This document shows positions 1-7,992 of a DNA stretch of 64,000 bases, in pieces (the first letter of the stretch is position 1; every line of letters begins with the position of its first letter). The DNA is from Halomonas sp. SpR1. Its GTDB lineage: Bacteria > Pseudomonadota > Gammaproteobacteria > Pseudomonadales > Halomonadaceae. Below the pieces are notes generated by a model. It made no database searches and had not been told where the DNA came from. It saw only the letters and a list, made by a program, of their open reading frames with translations. Location of the stretch: the NCBI RefSeq assembly GCF_031010175.1, contig NZ_JAUAMB010000004.1:1-64000 (forward strand), given 5' to 3'. Made by a program: the position numbers and the translations under genes.

Positions 1-36
1 GAGTGGCGAGAAGGTCAGTTTTTCAGGTACCATTTT

Positions 37-102
37 GGAAGCGGCTGTTGGTGTTGGTTTTTGGTGTAAGGCCCTGAAACTTTAACACTTTCAGCCGCTT
101 CC
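37..102. repeat. Inverted repeat in the leader upstream of fbaB
   Basis: An 11-base arm at 37-47 (ggaagcggctg) is exactly complementary to 92-102 (cagccgcttcc). A short hairpin, ctgaaa at 74-79 with tttcag at 89-94, shares bases 92-94 with the long stem, so the two folds exclude each other in part. The long stem is followed by a weak T tract. It may be a terminator of an upstream gene outside the window or part of a structured leader; the sequence does not decide between them. Confidence 0.4.
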
Positions 103-216
103 TTTTATGCCTCGTGAGAAATTCGGGTTAGGGCTTTATTTAAGAGCTAGGCTTTATTGAAGCAGTATCTGGCCTACACTTACCTTTTGTTACAGATAAG
201 TATAAAGGAGTTCATC

Positions 217-1269
217 ATGACTGATATAACCGCTCTGCTAGGCAGTGACGCCGATAGTTTGCTTAACCATACTTGTCAGGGTGTTCGTCGTGAGGACTTG
301 CATCTGCCGGGCCCGGATTTTATCGACCGTGTCATGGCCGATAGTGATCGCAGCCCAGCGGTATTGCGCAATATGCAGAGTTTCTTTAACCATGGACGCT
401 TAGCGGGCACCGGTTATCTTAGCCTGCTGCCGGTGGATCAGGGTATTGAGCACTCGGCGGGCGCCTCTTTCGCGCCTAACCCGCGCTATTTCGACCCGGC
501 CAATATCGTTGAGCTGGCCCTTGAAGGGGGCTGCAACGGCGTCGCATCAACGCTTGGGGTTCTCTCTTCCGTGGCGCGGCGCTATGCCCACAAAATCCCG
601 ATGATGCTCAAGCTTAACCATAACGAGACCCTGAGCTACCCAGCGATATACGACCAGACGTTATTTGCCGATGTGGAGCAGGCTCACGATATGGGCTGTG
701 TGGCGGTTGGGGCGACGATTTACTTTGGCTCCCATGAGAGCCGCCGGCAAATCATGGAGATCAGCGAAGCCTTTGAGCGCGCCCATCAGTTGGGCATGGT
801 CACGGTGCTGTGGGCCTATCTACGCAACCCGGCCTTCAAGCAGGACGGCACCGATTATCATGCCGCCGCTGACCTTACCAGCCAAGCCAACCACATGGCT
901 GCAACCCTTAAAGCGGATATCGTCAAACAGAAACTGCCTGAGAATAACGGCGGCTACAAAGCGGTCGGTTTCGGGCATACCCACGATAATGTTTATAGCA
1001 AGCTGACGACTGATCACCCCATTGACCTGGCTCGCTATCAGGTCGCTAACTGCTTTATGGGCCGTGCTGGTTTGATCAACTCCGGCGGCGGCTCCAAAGG
1101 ACACTCCGATCTTGGCGAAGCGGTTCGCACGGCGGTGATCAATAAACGTGCTGGCGGCATGGGCTTGATCTCGGGGCGTAAGGCATTCCAGAAACCCATG
1201 CAGGAGGGCGTTGAACTGCTGCACGCTATTCAGGATGTCTATCTTTCTACCGATGTGACGGTTGCCTGA
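217..1269 (+). CDS. fbaB: Class I fructose-bisphosphate aldolase (DhnA/FbaB type)
   Basis: This enzyme cleaves fructose 1,6-bisphosphate to dihydroxyacetone phosphate and glyceraldehyde 3-phosphate through a Schiff-base lysine, in the cytosol (glycolysis and gluconeogenesis). The 350-residue product matches the usual length of the bacterial DhnA/FbaB family. Recognisable segments include [10 protein letters not shown] near the N-terminus, the MMLKLNHNE strand, VGATIYFGS, and the glycine-rich phosphate-binding stretch [11 protein letters not shown]. The ATG at 217 is chosen because aaggag lies just upstream at 205-210. A longer in-frame reading from 157 adds 20 residues unlike the family and has no ribosome site. 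The gene stands alone, with a PAAR gene 122 bases downstream. Confidence 0.93.
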   Translation: MTDITALLGSDADSLLNHTCQGVRREDLHLPGPDFIDRVMADSDRSPAVLRNMQSFFNHGRLAGTGYLSLLPVDQGIEHSAGASFAPNPRYFDPANIVELALEGGCNGVASTLGVLSSVARRYAHKIPMMLKLNHNETLSYPAIYDQTLFADVEQAHDMGCVAVGATIYFGSHESRRQIMEISEAFERAHQLGMVTVLWAYLRNPAFKQDGTDYHAAADLTSQANHMAATLKADIVKQKLPENNGGYKAVGFGHTHDNVYSKLTTDHPIDLARYQVANCFMGRAGLINSGGGSKGHSDLGEAVRTAVINKRAGGMGLISGRKAFQKPMQEGVELLHAIQDVYLSTDVTVA

Positions 1270-1391
1270 TGACTGGCTATTGGCTAACCGTAGGTCTTAG
1301 TGAGTACCAGCAAACTTGATGAATATTAATTAATATTAAATAATTGTCGTATCGAAATGTTTAAAACGGCATACGCTTAAGGAGCTATATC

Positions 1392-1667
1392 ATGAGTGGA
1401 AAGCCCGCAGCACGTATTACTGACCTTACCGCGTGCCCTATACCAGGTCACGGCACCAACCCGTTGGTCACTGGTTCGCCTGATGTTTTTTACGATAGCT
1501 TGTCTGCCGCAAGGTTAGACGATAAATCTGCTTGTGGCAGCCCTATTACTCACGAGGTTTCGTCTACCGTATTCGTAAACAGTAAGCCAGCCGCTGTTCT
1601 GAGCAGTATTGGTGCCCACGGTAATGAAGTCATCACTGGTTCGGGAACCGTCATCATCGGTAAGTAG
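1392..1667 (+). CDS. PAAR-domain protein (orphan)
   Basis: The 91-residue product is a bare PAAR domain with the typical opening GKPAARITDLTACP and the closing repeats TVFVNSKPAAVLSS and GNEVITGSGTVIIGK. PAAR proteins cap the VgrG spike of type VI secretion systems and bind a metal at the tip. This one is the short class, with no fused effector domain. No vgrG, hcp or other T6SS gene is in the window, so it would act with components encoded elsewhere. An aaggag ribosome site precedes the ATG. The neighbours (fbaB and hsp20) do not suggest a shared function. Confidence 0.85.
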   Translation: MSGKPAARITDLTACPIPGHGTNPLVTGSPDVFYDSLSAARLDDKSACGSPITHEVSSTVFVNSKPAAVLSSIGAHGNEVITGSGTVIIGK

Positions 1668-1734
1668 TGATTTCTGTCACTGCTTCTGTGGTGCTAATGG
1701 CGGTTTAAAAAACTCCAAAAATTTGCCATCCAGA

Positions 1735-1764
1735 CCCTTGAAAATCGATTGACCGCTCCTATTT
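1735..1764 (+). promoter_or_regulatory. Candidate sigma-32 (heat shock) promoter for hsp20
   Basis: CCCTTGAAA at 1735-1743 matches the sigma-32 -35 element exactly. About 14-15 bases later, CTCCTATT at 1756-1763 is a loose match to the -10 element. It lies about 95 bases before the first Hsp20 start, where such a promoter is expected. The -10 match is imperfect. Confidence 0.5.
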
Positions 1765-1795
1765 TGCAAACTGTAGAGGCTGCTTCGGTGGAGTG

Positions 1796-1816
1796 GATAA
1801 GAGGCCGCCTCTTATC
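1796..1816 (+). promoter_or_regulatory. Leader hairpin upstream of hsp20
   Basis: Bases 1796-1804 pair perfectly with 1808-1816 (gataagagg with cctcttatc) around a 3-base loop, in the 5' leader 25 bases before the taggagg ribosome site at 1841-1847. Hsp20 leaders in Gram-negative bacteria often fold as RNA thermometers. This stem does not itself cover the ribosome site, so it is a candidate upstream element only. Confidence 0.4.
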
Positions 1817-1855
1817 GCAAGTCTCACAGTCTGCTTAACGTAGGAGGTGTTCGAT

Positions 1856-2317
1856 ATGTTCGATGATCTCAAGCGTTTTGAAACCGGTTCGCCTCGACAG
1901 TTTGACTGGTTTAGTCAACTGCTGGACGGCTTCTTCCCCGACGGCAATGCGATGGATATTCGCGCGGTGCCGCGAGGTAGTTTCCCCATGATCAACGTGG
2001 CGCGTAGCGATGACACCGTGCGTGTCTACGTGTTTGCGGCGGGGCTGGCACCTTCGGATCTGACCATTGATGTCCAAGATAATGTGCTGACGCTGCGTGG
2101 CAAGCGTGATGCTGTGACGGGAAACAATGAGGATGGCAGCTCGCGCCCGATATTTCGCCGTGAGCGCGCCAGCGGCGAGTTTGTAAGGGCGATTGCGCTC
2201 CCCGACGGCTTAGATGCCGAGCGGGCAGAGGCTCGTCATGCCCATGGTGTGTTCGAGATCGTGCTGCCTAAACGGGAAGAGCTCAAGCCGCGGCGTATTG
2301 ATGTTCAGGCGGCGTAA
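1856..2317 (+). CDS. Hsp20/alpha-crystallin small heat shock protein (first copy)
   Basis: An ATP-independent holdase chaperone of the IbpA type (153 residues). The alpha-crystallin domain spans about residues 45-150: PMINVARSDDTVRVYVFAAG opens it, NVLTLRGKR is the central strand, and GVFEIVLPK is the conserved G-x-L/I-like motif near the end. The N-terminus MFDDLKRF is typical of the group. The ATG at 1856 is chosen because taggagg at 1841-1847 is correctly spaced; an in-frame GTG at 1847 overlaps that ribosome site. A second Hsp20 gene follows after 36 bases, so the two probably form a heat-induced operon. Confidence 0.92.
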   Translation: MFDDLKRFETGSPRQFDWFSQLLDGFFPDGNAMDIRAVPRGSFPMINVARSDDTVRVYVFAAGLAPSDLTIDVQDNVLTLRGKRDAVTGNNEDGSSRPIFRRERASGEFVRAIALPDGLDAERAEARHAHGVFEIVLPKREELKPRRIDVQAA

Positions 2318-2353
2318 ATCATGTTTGTTAACCTTGATCAGGAGGTATAAACC

Positions 2354-2752
2354 ATGAATAACGTTGTTCGTTCATCCAATCACTCCCCGCTTCAACAGCG
2401 TGGTGAGCAACAGCGCGAAAAGGAAACCCTGTTGCCAGCGGTGGATATCATTGAAGAGCCCAACGCGCTCAAGCTGGTGGCGGATATGCCCGGCGTTACC
2501 CACGAGACGCTTAAAGTAGAACTCGACAACAACGTGCTGAGCTTGGAGGGCGAGATAGCGCTGAATATGCCCGAAGGGTTGAGCGCGCTGCACGCCGAGG
2601 TTCGCGGCCAGCGTTTTGCGCGGCGTTTTAACCTCAGTCACGAAGTGGACAGTGATGCTATTACCGCCACTATCGTTAACGGTGTACTGACGCTAACGCT
2701 GCCCAAGAAAGATAGCCACCGCACGCGCCGTATTGAAGTACAGGCGGCATAA
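2354..2752 (+). CDS. Hsp20/alpha-crystallin small heat shock protein (second copy)
   Basis: A 132-residue holdase chaperone. The alpha-crystallin domain begins near residue 28 (PAVDIIEEPNALKLVADMPG) and continues through NNVLSLEGEI to the C-terminal GVLTLTLPKKDSHRTRRIEVQ. The C-terminus resembles that of the first copy (RRIEVQAA against RRIDVQAA), but the proteins are otherwise well diverged, as in IbpA/IbpB-like pairs that co-assemble. A caggaggt ribosome site precedes the ATG. The gene is followed by a strong terminator. Confidence 0.92.
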   Translation: MNNVVRSSNHSPLQQRGEQQREKETLLPAVDIIEEPNALKLVADMPGVTHETLKVELDNNVLSLEGEIALNMPEGLSALHAEVRGQRFARRFNLSHEVDSDAITATIVNGVLTLTLPKKDSHRTRRIEVQAA

Positions 2753-2779
2753 AAGTAGGCAACGGATGACTAAAAGGCC

Positions 2780-2816
2780 GAGTGTCCGCGGTACCGTGGG
2801 CACTCTTTTTCTTTTT
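2780..2816 (+). terminator. Rho-independent terminator after the hsp20 pair
   Basis: gagtgtcc at 2780-2787 pairs with gggcactc at 2798-2805 (one G-U pair), with a GC-rich inner part and a run of nine T in eleven bases just after. It ends the hsp20 operon and lies directly before the convergent phzF-like stop. Confidence 0.85.
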
Positions 2817-2821
2817 AGCTA

Positions 2822-3691
2822 TCACTTGAGGTAAAGCGTGCCTTTGCCCACCACCACAGCGTTACCGCCAACCTTCACATAACCAGGCTTGATCTCGCCA
2901 TTGGCGGCGGTATGGATAACGCTGGGCCGCCCCATCTCAACACCCTGATGAATCCTGCACTGCAAGGCGTCTGGCTGGAGGGAGGCTAAATAGCCGGTTA
3001 AGGCGGCTGCGGCGCTACCCGTAGCAGGGTCTTCGCAAATACTGGCGTGCATACAGAACATGCGACTGCGAACAACCGTCTCTGTCCCGCCGTGTTGTTC
3101 AATCACATACAGGTAAACCTGCTCGGCACTGCTAGGCACAACAGCACTGGCCCAGGTGGTCGTAGAGATGTGTACGCTTTCTAACGCTGCCACGTCAGTG
3201 AGCTCAATTAAATGATAGGGCAGTCCGAAGGAGGCAATGACTGAATCGCCCATTACCTGGTGAATGTCTAGTCCCAATAGCTCAACGGCAGTAATGCGAT
3301 CAATCGTGCTGTCTTGCAATATAGCGGGCTGGGCGGTGGTAAACGTTGCCCTTTCTTGGTTATAGCTGACCGCCAGCTCGCCAATAGGGGGTTGTAGTAC
3401 AACGCCTTGTGCGCGGTTTGCTAGGCTCAGCTCCGCGAGCAAATGCGCGGTACCTACCGTGGGGTGGCCTGCAAAAGGCAGCTCGCGCGTTGGTGTGAAA
3501 ATCCGCATCGAATAGTGATTTGGCCCCGTAGCGGCACTTAAAAACACCGTTTCAGCCAGGTTTAACTCATTGGCAAGCGCCTGCATGGTGCTGGTCTCAA
3601 GCCCTCCAGCCTCTAAAAACACGGCCAATGGATTGCCGGTAAACGTCTGGTCGGTAAAGACATCGAGTAGGTAATACTCAGCGGTTTTCAT
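2822..3691 (-). CDS. PhzF-family isomerase/epimerase
   Basis: A member of the PhzF phenazine-biosynthesis-like / diaminopimelate-epimerase fold, 289 residues. Motifs seen: DVFTDQTFTGNPLAV at the N-terminus, LNLAETVFL with the presumed catalytic Glu47, the hydrophobic FAGHPTVGTAHLL segment, and EDPATGSAAAAL in the C-terminal half. The substrate is unknown; no phenazine genes are present, so a housekeeping isomerase of the YddE type is likely. The start at 3691 has AAGGGG upstream and agrees with family length. It overlaps the end of the preceding DUF1127 gene by 14 bases, which suggests translational coupling and co-regulation by the adjacent MocR-type gene. Confidence 0.88.
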   Translation of the reverse strand: MKTAEYYLLDVFTDQTFTGNPLAVFLEAGGLETSTMQALANELNLAETVFLSAATGPNHYSMRIFTPTRELPFAGHPTVGTAHLLAELSLANRAQGVVLQPPIGELAVSYNQERATFTTAQPAILQDSTIDRITAVELLGLDIHQVMGDSVIASFGLPYHLIELTDVAALESVHISTTTWASAVVPSSAEQVYLYVIEQHGGTETVVRSRMFCMHASICEDPATGSAAAALTGYLASLQPDALQCRIHQGVEMGRPSVIHTAANGEIKPGYVKVGGNAVVVGKGTLYLK

Positions 3692-3890
3692 GGTGGCCCC
3701 TTTTAAAAGATGCGTGTTTCCAAAACGCTTTATGACCCTCTTTTTGCGCCTGCTCCCGGGTAATACCAACATCTTCTAGCAGCCGGTCATCCAGCGCCAG
3801 TAGCTGACGACGGCTACGGCGATAGTGGCGATAAGAGTGAAACTGGCAGCGCAACTGATAGCGAAGCTGAGTAAGGCTAATGCGAGGCAT
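3678..3890 (-). CDS. DUF1127 small basic protein
   Basis: A 70-residue, arginine-rich protein. The signature is LLALDDRLLEDVGITREQA at about residues 30-48, the hallmark of DUF1127 (YjiS-like). It is longer at the C-terminus than the 45-55-residue minimal forms. Related small proteins in alphaproteobacteria affect RNA turnover and phosphate or carbon metabolism; no function can be assigned here. AAGGAG precedes the ATG. It is the first gene of a two-gene unit with the PhzF-like gene and is divergent from the MocR-type gene. Confidence 0.8.
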   Translation of the reverse strand: MPRISLTQLRYQLRCQFHSYRHYRRSRRQLLALDDRLLEDVGITREQAQKEGHKAFWKHASFKRGHHENR

Positions 3891-3945
3891 GGCGACTCTC
3901 CTTGAGTGCTGTGTGCCTTACAAGATTACTCAGTGACGTCGGTGC

Positions 3946-4029
3946 AATACAGATATAGGTTTTTATATTTTTTGAATACAGATGGAGTGCTTTACTTCTC
4001 TGTATGGGCTATAAATAAGCATCTGTATT
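3946..4029. promoter_or_regulatory. Repeated operator-like 9-mer between DUF1127-phzF and the MocR-type gene
   Basis: The 9-mer aatacagat occurs at 3946-3954 and again at 3975-3983, and its exact reverse complement atctgtatt at 4021-4029. A partial inverted copy (tctctgtat) lies at 3997-4005. All four are in the 167-base divergent promoter region. MocR/GntR regulators typically bind spaced short repeats next to their own gene, so this is a good candidate for the operator array of the adjacent regulator. Confidence 0.55.
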
Positions 4030-4057
4030 GTTTCTGTGTTTCAAGAGGGCTGTTGTT

Positions 4058-5500
4058 ATGACGCGCTATGAAGAAGTCGCCACCATTTTGCGCGAGCGTA
4101 TCGAGCACGGCATTTACCGTGTGGGCGATCGCCTGCCCTCTATTCGCGCGGTCTGCCAGGAGCTGGACGTCAGCATTTCAACAGCTCAGGAGGCCTATCG
4201 CCAACTGATGGATGTGGCATTGATCGAGTCGCGTCCCAAGTCTGGCTACTTTGTGCTGCCAAGCCGGGTGCCCTCGGTGTTGCCTTCGGTCTCACGGCCT
4301 GCCCAGCGCCCGCTGGATATTTCCCAATGGGATCAAGTCCTAGAGTTGGTTGCCACCCAGCGAGATGATGAGCGGCTGCTATTAGGCCGTGGCATACCCA
4401 ATCTTGAGTATGAGACGCTACGGCCACTGTCGAAGATCCTCGCTGGACTGCATCGCGGCAATGACCTGAATGGGTTTAACTACGACAAACTGAGTGGTAG
4501 CCCTGAGCTGCGTCAGCAGGTAGCTCGCCTGGCGATTAATTCTGGCTGTTTGCTGCACCCGGACGACATCATGGTGACCACCGGCTGCCAGGAGGCACTG
4601 AGTATCTCGCTGCGTACGCTGACTCAGCCCGGCGATGTGGTGGCCGTGGACTCACCCAGCTTTTACGGCACCATGCAGATTCTCAAAGCCAACGGCTTAA
4701 AAGCACTGGAAATCCCCACCGATCCACAAACGGGCATCAGCCTGGAAGCCCTTGAGCTGGCGTTGGAGCAGTGGCCTATCCGGGCAATATAGGTCACGCC
4801 GACCTACAATAACCCGCTGGGCTACACCATGCCTGAAGCACGCAAGCGGACGTTGTTTCAGCTTGCCCAGCGTTTTGATGTAGCGATTATCGAGGACGAT
4901 ATCTACGGCGATTTGTCATTCTCTCTGCCCAGGCCACGCACCGTGAAATCCTTCGATGACGATGGCCGCGTCATGCTGTGCAGCGGTTTTTCCAAAACGG
5001 TGGGGCCGGGGTTGCGGGTGGGCTGGCTGGCGCCGGGCCGTTACCGCGATCAGGCGCTGCATATGAAGTACGTCTCAACCGGCGCCTCGGCCACGCTGCC
5101 ACAGCTGGCAGTGGCGGAGTTCGTTGCTAAAGGCCACTACGAGCGCCATGTCCGTTACGCCACCCGCCAGTATCAGCGCCAGCGCGATATTATGATTAGC
5201 TGGGTGCAGCGCTATTTTCCTGAAGGGTCTGGCATCAGCTACCCGCAGGGGAGTTTTCTGCTCTGGGTAGAGCTGCCCGCCGCGGTGGACTGTGTGAAGC
5301 TTAATCAGCGCTTAGCGCAGCATGCTATCCACGTAGCTCCGGGGTCGCTGTTTTCAGCCTCGGGCAAGTTTCGCCAATGCCTGCGTCTTAACTACGCATT
5401 TACGCTAACACCCACCATTGAGGCGGCTGTGCGGACAGTTGGGGAGCTTGCCACCGAGATGGTGGAGGAGGCGCAGGCACATCAAGTGGGTGTAGGGTAA
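4058..5500 (+). pseudogene. MocR/GntR-type regulator with aminotransferase domain, interrupted by an in-frame TAG
   Basis: A GntR winged-helix domain (about residues 1-70; GVGDRLPSIRAV-like segment, VSISTAQEAYRQL, SKSGYFV-like wing) joins a fold-type-I aminotransferase domain with the Schiff-base lysine in SGFSKTVGPGLRVGW. The layout and total of about 480 residues match YdcR-like MocR regulators. At 4790-4792 a TAG stop breaks the frame between WPIRAI and VTPTYNNPLGYTMPEA. Reading continues in the same frame with no loss, and the family usually has a sense codon there, so a single base change (for example CAG to TAG) explains it. It may be a young pseudogene, a sequencing error or a suppressed amber. 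Start ATG 4058 is chosen at MTRYEEVATILRER. Confidence 0.8.
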
Positions 5501-5512
5501 GTAGTGTTCCTT

Positions 5513-7006
5513 TCAGTTGGCTGTGAAGGTCGTCAGTAACGAGTCGGTGAGTTCTGGTGCGGGATTGGCCCCGGTCAGAATGGTGGCGACATGGGCATTC
5601 TCAGGCCACTGATCACGCATGGCATAGGCGGCTGCCAAGCCAAGAGCGCCTGCTGGTTCCAGTAGTAGCCCCAGATGTTCCAGGCCAAGGCGCATGCCCT
5701 CTTCGATGCTGGCTTCGTCCATCAGCCAAATATCATCGACTAAATCACGCATATCCTCCAGTGCCTCGATAATAGGAGCGCGAACCGCCACACCATCTGC
5801 CATGGTATCCACTCGGTCATTAGTGACGAGCGTACCGCGCTTCCAGCTTTGCAAGGTGGCATCCGCGCCTTGAGGGCAGATGCCGATCACCCGGGTGGCG
5901 GGTGATGAGGCTTTGAACCAGCGGCCTACGCCGTTTATCAGTGCGCCATTGCCAAGGGGCACCAGCAGCGTATCGAATGTGTCACCGTGGGCGAGCATTT
6001 CGACCCCAATAGAGCCTGCGCCCTCGGTAATCTCGGCTTGTCGGCCATCCTCTACAAACAAGCCACCGTGCTGTTGAGCAAAGCGAGCCGCCGCCTGTTT
6101 GGCCTGATCAAAGTCCTCTCCCACGCTGATGACTTCCGCGCCCAGTGCGCGAATGCCGGCGATTTTGAGTGGGTTAGCATTTTCAGCGACAAAGACGCTG
6201 AGGGGGAGCCCGTGCTGCTTGCAGGCATGCGCCAGCGCTAGCCCCCAGTTACCGGCACTCGCACAAACCAACGGTGCAGGTATCTCTTGCTGAATATGGT
6301 GGGAGACAAAATGGTCAGCGCCGCGCCCCTTGAAGTTGCGCAGGGGGTTGAGCGTTTCGACCTTCACTGTCATGGCGACCCCTAACGCTGCATCGAGTGA
6401 GGGTGAACGATACTGTGGGGTTGCCAGGAAGGTGGGGGAGATGCGACTGGAGGCAGAGGCAATATGCTCCAGCTTGATGCGGTGTCCGCTGCGCTGGGGC
6501 GCAATTAGCTCGGTGTGGTGTGCGATAGGCTGCAAATCCTCCTGGCGCTCTATCCGATCTACCATTAGCACACCATCAAGATGGTCTACCTCGTGCTGGA
6601 TCAGTTCGGCCAGTGACGCTGAAAGGTGATGCCAGTGGCAGGTTTTGCCTCTATCGTCCTGGTAAGTCAGGCTGATGCTGGCGTGGCGCCTAACATTGGC
6701 AATATGGTTGGGCACGCTCATGCAGTCGTCCCATACCGGTTGCGTTTCTTCGCTTCGCCAGACAATAACGGGATTGATCAATGTAAACGGGCGGCCTCCC
6801 AATTGAACTGCCACGATGCGTAACGGCTCGCCTATTTGAGGGGCAGAGAGGGCACGACCAAAGCTGGTTCGCGCTTTGAAATTGGCAAGCGTGGCATGCA
6901 GTTCGGAAATCACTTTTGCTATATCGGACGTGATTTCTTCTATTGGCTGGGAAACGGCTCTTAAGCGTGGGTCGCCCTCGGTCAGGATCGTGCGTATTTG
7001 GCTCAT
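5513..7006 (-). CDS. Fusion of a peptide-deformylase-like domain with a PLP-dependent ammonia-lyase/dehydratase domain
   Basis: A single 497-residue reading frame. Residues about 3-155 form a peptide-deformylase fold: motif I GRALSAPQIG (50-59), motif II DDCMS with Cys95, and motif III QHEVDH (137-142), so all three metal ligands (Cys and two His) and the catalytic Glu are kept. From about residue 195 it is a fold-type-II PLP enzyme of the threonine-dehydratase/diaminopropionate-lyase group: ETLNPLRNFKGRG with lysine 226, SAGNWG (250-255) for phosphate binding, and PLGNGALING. The ATG at 7006 with GGAGA upstream is preferred to a longer upstream reading. It is divergent from an Lrp/AsnC regulator and convergent with the broken MocR gene. 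The deformylase part probably acts on formyl- or acyl-amino compounds rather than nascent chains; that is inference. Confidence 0.8.
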   Translation of the reverse strand: MSQIRTILTEGDPRLRAVSQPIEEITSDIAKVISELHATLANFKARTSFGRALSAPQIGEPLRIVAVQLGGRPFTLINPVIVWRSEETQPVWDDCMSVPNHIANVRRHASISLTYQDDRGKTCHWHHLSASLAELIQHEVDHLDGVLMVDRIERQEDLQPIAHHTELIAPQRSGHRIKLEHIASASSRISPTFLATPQYRSPSLDAALGVAMTVKVETLNPLRNFKGRGADHFVSHHIQQEIPAPLVCASAGNWGLALAHACKQHGLPLSVFVAENANPLKIAGIRALGAEVISVGEDFDQAKQAAARFAQQHGGLFVEDGRQAEITEGAGSIGVEMLAHGDTFDTLLVPLGNGALINGVGRWFKASSPATRVIGICPQGADATLQSWKRGTLVTNDRVDTMADGVAVRAPIIEALEDMRDLVDDIWLMDEASIEEGMRLGLEHLGLLLEPAGALGLAAAYAMRDQWPENAHVATILTGANPAPELTDSLLTTFTAN

Positions 7007-7118
7007 GGTGTTGTCTCCGTCTATATGGTTAAGTCTTTGCTTGAGTTGCGTTAGCTTAACGGGCAAGACCTTTTTACTGGCCGCATATCCTAGCGGGCCA
7101 TTGCGGGGAGACTGCATA

Positions 7119-7610
7119 ATGAGTGACCAAACTGCGGGCGAGCGGCCCGCGGAGCAATTGGATGATTTTGATCGTCGGATTTTGGCTATTTACCAGCACG
7201 ATACGCGCGTGACGGGGGAGAGTATCGGGCAAACGGTTGGCTTGTCGGCGGCGGCGGTTCAGCGGCGGCTCAAGCGGTTAAGAGCGCGAGGCGTTATTGT
7301 CCAGGAGGAGGCTCGTTTAGATGCCAAAGCACTCGGCTTGCCGACTACCTGCATCGTCGGTGTTGATCTCGAATATGAACGCAACCAGCATGTCGACGAG
7401 TTTAAGCAGCGGATGCGGGAACACCCCAATGTGCAGCAGTGTTATTACGTGACAGGGAGTATGGACTTCGTTTTGGTGGTGGTGACCCGCACGCTGCAGG
7501 AGTACGAAGACTTCACCCGCGAGGCACTGATGGAGCACCCTAATGTGCGCTCGTTCACAACCCTGGTTTCCATGGACGTAGTCAAATCGGGATACGCGCT
7601 GCCTTTATGA
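7119..7610 (+). CDS. Lrp/AsnC-family transcriptional regulator
   Basis: A 163-residue feast/famine regulator. The N-terminal helix-turn-helix (DDFDRRILAIYQHDTRVT, then IGQTVGLSAAAVQRRLKRLRARGVI) is followed by the RAM ligand-binding domain (VGVDLEYERN, VQQCYYVTGSMDFVLVVV, VRSFTTLVSMDVVK). The ATG at 7119 begins the family-like sequence and is 113 bases from the divergent fusion gene start, so local control of that gene by an amino acid is the natural reading. A longer in-frame upstream extension covers the promoter region and is not used. Confidence 0.9.
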   Translation: MSDQTAGERPAEQLDDFDRRILAIYQHDTRVTGESIGQTVGLSAAAVQRRLKRLRARGVIVQEEARLDAKALGLPTTCIVGVDLEYERNQHVDEFKQRMREHPNVQQCYYVTGSMDFVLVVVTRTLQEYEDFTREALMEHPNVRSFTTLVSMDVVKSGYALPL

Positions 7611-7634
7611 GTTGTGGGTATGGAAATTGATGTT

Positions 7635-7958
7635 CTAAGCAAAGCCGAGGAACAGAGCCAGCGAGCGGTTAATCATCACCATGGTGCTGTCGTCGAGGTG
7701 ACCGAAAGGCTCGCCTAGCTTGTCACGTTTTACCGTCATGGGTTTATCCACCATGACCTGGGATCGCTTGTGCAAGCCGTTTTCCAACGTAGGCATCACC
7801 TCAATGCGCATCAGGGGCGCATCAATGAGGGTGCTTGAAAGCAATAGCACGGTGACAGTCGCGGTGGAAATAAACTGATCGGATTGTATGACCAGTGCTG
7901 GACGCGGTTTGCCAAACTCCCCTGGTGGGGCAACCGTTACCAGATCTCCGCGCCTCAT
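7635..7958 (-). CDS. MazF/PemK-type toxin
   Basis: A 107-residue endoribonuclease toxin of the MazF/PemK family. It starts MRRGDLVTVAPPG and continues GKPRPALVIQSD, the conserved core with the catalytic arginine, then TVTVLLLSS and KRSQVMVDKPMTVKRDKLGEPFG. The start at 7958 is chosen from the family N-terminus (MRRGD); an in-frame ATG at 8018 would overlap the antitoxin end. It cleaves mRNA unless bound by the antitoxin encoded 34 bases upstream. The gene is convergent with the Lrp gene, leaving 24 bases between. Confidence 0.88.
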   Translation of the reverse strand: MRRGDLVTVAPPGEFGKPRPALVIQSDQFISTATVTVLLLSSTLIDAPLMRIEVMPTLENGLHKRSQVMVDKPMTVKRDKLGEPFGHLDDSTMVMINRSLALFLGFA

Positions 7959-7992
7959 GCTTTCCACCTCATACTTTCGGTGATTTTCTGCC

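Noticed and set aside
1392-1667. Part of a type VI secretion cluster
   Set aside because: Only a single PAAR gene is present; no vgrG, hcp, tss or effector gene lies within the window.
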